Assembly: GCA_029857655.1 (NCBI GenBank)
Contig: JAOUGR010000054.1
Coordinates: 1-9,926 of the forward strand
DNA length: 9,926 nucleotides
Direction: 5' to 3'
From: Gammaproteobacteria bacterium
GTDB taxonomy: Bacteria > Pseudomonadota > Gammaproteobacteria > Steroidobacterales > Steroidobacteraceae
Positions 6,224 through 9,926 of the stretch are shown here, piece by piece. The first letter of the stretch is position 1; every line of letters starts with the position of its first letter. The position numbers and the translations under genes were made by a program. The notes under the pieces are model-generated. The model was not told where the DNA came from. It searched no databases and saw only the letters and a program-made list of their open reading frames with translations.

Positions 6224-6825
6224 CAGCCGACCCTCACCTCGTCGACACCGATCAGGATGCGCTGCTTGTCGATAAAGACATACGGCGGGATTTCCAGGTT
6301 GGTCGGTGCCGGCACGCCCTTGAATACGCGACCCGCGACATCGAACTTGGAGCCGTGACAGGGGCAGAAGAAACCACCCGGCCAGTCCGCACTGAGTACG
6401 CCGTCCTCGCTCGCGCCCGGGCCGAAACGATTCTGCGGCGCGCAGCTGAGATGCGTGCAGACGCCGAGTACGACGAAATACTCGGGATTGCGCGCCCGCT
6501 GTTCGTTCTTCGCATACTCGGGCTGCCTGGAGATATCCGAGCGCGGATCCGACAGGCGGTCTTCGATGCTGGCCAGCGACTCGATCATCCCCGGTGTGCG
6601 CCTCACGACGTAAACCGGCTTGCCGCGCCACACGATCTTGAGCATCGCGCCCGGATCGAGCTTGCTGATGTCGATTTCGACCGGCGCGCCGAGCGCCTTG
6701 GCGCGGGCACTGGGCTTCCAGGAGGCCAGGAATGGTGCCGCCGCGAATGCCACGCCGACCGCACCGGTGATGGTCGTGGCCGCCGTCAACAATTGGCGCC
6801 GGCCACGGTCAATTTCTTCGCCCAT
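6223..6825 (-). CDS. petA: Rieske iron-sulfur subunit of the bc1 complex
   Basis: Carries the 2Fe-2S cluster that takes the first electron from ubiquinol and delivers it to cytochrome c1. From ATG 6825 the product has 200 residues: a twin-arginine motif GRRQLLT (Arg9-Arg10), one N-terminal membrane anchor, then the soluble Rieske domain. Cluster ligands are C123 and H125 in CTHLSC and C154 and H157 in CPCHGS; C128 and C156 should form the stabilising disulfide. The usual box I is CTHLGC, so Ser127 replaces a highly conserved Gly. AGRVFKGVPAPTNLEIPPY is typical of bacterial PetA. The ATG at 6859-6861 and the further upstream frame are less likely because the former overlaps a TATAAT box. No clear Shine-Dalgarno precedes 6825. 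First gene of petABC-sspB. Confidence 0.94.
   Translation of the reverse strand: MGEEIDRGRRQLLTAATTITGAVGVAFAAAPFLASWKPSARAKALGAPVEIDISKLDPGAMLKIVWRGKPVYVVRRTPGMIESLASIEDRLSDPRSDISRQPEYAKNEQRARNPEYFVVLGVCTHLSCAPQNRFGPGASEDGVLSADWPGGFFCPCHGSKFDVAGRVFKGVPAPTNLEIPPYVFIDKQRILIGVDEVRVG
6231..6235 (-). promoter_or_regulatory. Ribosome binding site of petB
   Basis: GAGGG on the minus strand lies seven bases before the petB ATG (6221-6223), inside the last codons of petA. It confirms this start within the long open frame and supports reinitiation at the TGATG junction. Confidence 0.55.
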
Positions 6826-6859
6826 CGGTTCTGTTTTCGTTCGTTGCAGGGTTTGACGC

Positions 6860-6865
6860 ATTATA
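6860..6865 (-). promoter_or_regulatory. Consensus -10 box of the petABC-sspB operon
   Basis: A perfect TATAAT on the minus strand. Transcription would start near 6853, leaving about 27 bases before the petA ATG at 6825. No strong -35 box is seen at the usual distance (CATTTG lies 17 bases upstream; TTGGAC is only 14 bases away). The plus strand here reads ATTATACA, which gives an overlapping but weaker box (TATACA, 6862-6867) that could serve degS, so the site may fire in both directions. Confidence 0.5.
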
Positions 6866-6903
6866 CACGCTGGAACATCGTCCAAATGGATGCTGGCGGG
6901 CGC

Positions 6904-8122
6904 ATGTCAAGGATTGCGGGCTGGTTGCGCTGGATTTCACCATGGGTCGCATTGGGGCTTGCGGTGGCGCTCGCGCTCGTGTTGCTGAAGCGCGGCACGA
7001 ATGGCGGCGATGCGGCACCGCCTGCGTCCGCCCCGCCCGCGCAAGCGGTCCAGGCGCCCGCCGCGAATCCTGATCCGGCCGCCGTGCAGCCGCCCGCGCC
7101 ACAACCGCAGTTCGTGAGTTATGCCGACGCCGTGGACCGCTCGGCGCCGGCGGTCGTCAATATCTACACCGAGCGGCGCGTGCTGGTGCCGAGTGTCGGC
7201 AGGCTGCCGCCGGAAATCGGCCGCCTGTTCGGCGACGTCTGGCCGGATTACCGCGAGCGCGTGGAACGCAGCCTCGGCTCGGGCGTCATTTACGATGCGC
7301 GCGGGCACGTGGTGACCAACTTCCACGTCATCGAGAAGGCGTCGCAGATCAACGTGCAGCTGAAGGACGGGCGCGAGGCACCCGCCACGCTGGTCGGCGC
7401 GGATCCCGACACCGATCTCGCAGTACTCAAGATCGACCTCGCCAAGCTGCCGGTGATGCCCATCGGCCGCTCCGACCGCCTGCGGGTCGGCGAGCCGGTG
7501 CTCGCCATCGGCAATCCCATAGGCCTTGGCCAGACCGTCACGCAGGGAATCATCAGTGCGACCGGCCGCGGCCGGCTCGGTGTCTCCACGTACGAGAATT
7601 TCATCCAGACCGATGCGCCGATCAATTTCGGCAATTCCGGCGGTGCACTGATCAATGCGACCGGCGAACTGGTCGGACTGAACACGGCGATTGCGGGCCG
7701 GATGCTGGGCATCGAGGGCATCGGCTTCGCGATTCCGGTTGACCTCGTGCGCGGCGTCGTGGACGCCATTCTGCGTGACGGCAGGGTCGTGCGCGGCTGG
7801 ATCGGCGTCGTTCCGCGTGATGTGACCGAGGGCGAAGCCGAGCAGTTCGGCATCCCGGTGGGTTCGGTGCTGGTCAGGCAGGTCTATGACGGGAGCCCGG
7901 CGAATGCGCAGGGTGTCACGCGCGGCGATGTCATCACCGAGGTCAATGGCACGCGGCTGCGCGGCGCCCAGGACCTGATGGCGCGGGTTGCAATGCTGAA
8001 GCCCGGGCAGGGAGTAAGACTCAGTCTCTGGCGCGGGCCGCCATTCGAAGAACCGCTGCGCGAGCACAATGTCCGGATTGAAGTGGTCGAGCGGCCGACG
8101 CAGGCGGCCGCCTCGCCCGCCG

Positions 8123-8127
<5 letters not shown>
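6904..8127 (+). CDS. degS: DegS/AlgW-type membrane-anchored serine protease with PDZ domain
   Basis: A periplasm-facing site-1 protease that senses misfolded outer-membrane protein tails through its PDZ domain and cuts the RseA/MucA-type anti-sigma factor, releasing the envelope-stress sigma factor RpoE/AlgU. The 407-residue product has one N-terminal membrane segment (about 11-28), an Ala/Pro-rich linker (about 37-68), a trypsin-like domain with H141 (TNFHVIEKA), D171 (DPDTDLAVLKI) and S245 (NFGNSGGALIN), and a single PDZ domain (about 295-395). One PDZ and a membrane anchor separate it from DegP/DegQ. An in-frame ATG at 6886 would add six residues; neither start has a strong ribosome site. 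The position between pet and murA genes matches algW in Pseudomonas, so AlgW is an equally good name. It diverges from petA and converges with murA. Confidence 0.93.
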
Positions 8128-9659
<1,532 letters not shown>

Positions 9660-9668
9660 CGCATCGGG

Positions 9669-9672
9669 CTCC
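9669..9672 (-). promoter_or_regulatory. Ribosome binding site deciding the ibaG start
   Basis: GGAG on the minus strand lies nine bases before ATG 9657-9659. It is the reason for preferring this start over in-frame ATGs further upstream. Confidence 0.5.
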
Positions 9673-9751
9673 AAAAAACGGCCCGTCATCTTATCCGGCA
9701 TTGCAGCCTGCCCGCACGGCCTGCCGGGGCCGGGGGTGGCAGACGCCGGTG

Positions 9752-9757
9752 TATGAT
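9752..9757 (+). promoter_or_regulatory. Possible -10 box of kdsD
   Basis: TATGAT on the plus strand matches the -10 consensus at five of six positions. Transcription would start near 9764, about 26 bases before the kdsD ATG. No recognisable -35 box precedes it in this very GC-rich stretch. The 130-base gap 9660-9789 must also hold the ibaG-murA promoter; TAAGAT on the minus strand shortly upstream of the ibaG ribosome site is a weak candidate. Confidence 0.3.
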
Positions 9758-9789
9758 GCCGAATTGCCCTGGACAGCGACCTGAAGTGC

Positions 9790-9926
9790 ATGAAACAGCC
9801 CGCAAATGCCACCGGATTTGTCGACCTGGGACGCAATGCGCTCCGCATCGAGGCGCAGGCGGTCGCCGCGCTCGTCGATCGGCTCGGCGACGAGTTTGCC
9901 GCGGCCTGCCGCATATTTCTCGACTG
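9790..9926 (+). CDS. kdsD: Arabinose-5-phosphate isomerase KdsD, N-terminal part, cut by the window end
   Basis: KdsD converts ribulose 5-phosphate to arabinose 5-phosphate, the first step toward Kdo for lipopolysaccharide. Only about 45 residues are visible, beginning MKQPANATGFVDLGRNALRI and continuing through EAQAVAALVDRLGDEFAAAC, which matches the helical N-terminus of KdsD/KpsF/GutQ proteins just before the sugar-isomerase (SIS) domain. An in-frame TGA at 9754-9756 rules out an upstream ATG, so 9790 is the start; the ribosome site is poor. Position next to ibaG-murA supports KdsD over GutQ or KpsF, but the SIS and CBS domains lie outside the window, so the call rests on a short stretch plus context. 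Confidence 0.75.
   Translation, partial: MKQPANATGFVDLGRNALRIEAQAVAALVDRLGDEFAAACRIFLD

Noticed and set aside
6937..8067. A 376-codon minus-strand open frame antisense to degS
   Set aside because: Shadow frame of a clear degS gene, low-complexity Arg/Asp-rich product, no domain. The same reasoning applies to the 300-codon frame antisense to murA (8218-9120).

Overview
The window reads as a chromosomal housekeeping region of a GC-rich gammaproteobacterium. The protein families (LpoA, SspB with a C-terminal ClpX-binding tail, IbaG, a DegS/AlgW-type protease, a three-gene cytochrome bc1 operon) and their order recall the rnpB-rsmI-lpoA-yraN ... sspB-petCBA ... algW ... murA-ibaG ... kdsD neighbourhood known from Pseudomonas-type genomes. 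Several genes usually found between these landmarks are missing here: sspA, the his genes next to murA, and the mla genes next to ibaG. The exact lineage cannot be fixed from the sequence; an uncultured or less-studied high-GC order is plausible.

Layout, left to right. 1-120 is an AT-richer stretch with no assignable gene. 121-490 (minus) is the RNase P RNA, with a good promoter overlapping the stop codon of rsmI (522-1379, minus). rsmI is divergent from the lpoA-yraN pair (1441-3638, plus), whose genes overlap by four bases. A 151-base gap between the convergent yraN and sspB ends holds a striking nested inverted repeat (3648-3742). The minus-strand block petA-petB-petC-sspB (6825 down to 3790) is tightly packed and probably one operon. 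It diverges from degS/algW (6904-8127, plus) at a promoter region with a consensus TATAAT. degS converges on murA with only six bases between stop codons, and those stops lie inside a perfect 16-bp palindrome. ibaG-murA (minus) diverges from a 3'-truncated kdsD (from 9790, plus).

Functionally the genes fall into three groups. The cell-envelope group is lpoA (activation of a peptidoglycan synthase), murA (first committed step of peptidoglycan synthesis), kdsD (Kdo and lipopolysaccharide synthesis) and degS/algW (envelope stress sensing). The respiratory group is petABC. The RNA and proteostasis group is rnpB, rsmI and sspB, with ibaG in iron-sulfur or acid-stress physiology and yraN of unknown role.

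I found no new multi-gene system, mobile element, CRISPR array, toxin-antitoxin pair or defence island. The least explained signal is the nested inverted repeat at 3648-3742, whose loop carries two copies of the hairpin-prone heptamer GCGAAGC. Smaller points are the stop-codon palindrome, the TATAATG motifs at two divergent promoters, the loss of sspA from the pet operon, and a Gly-to-Ser change in the Rieske cluster-binding motif.
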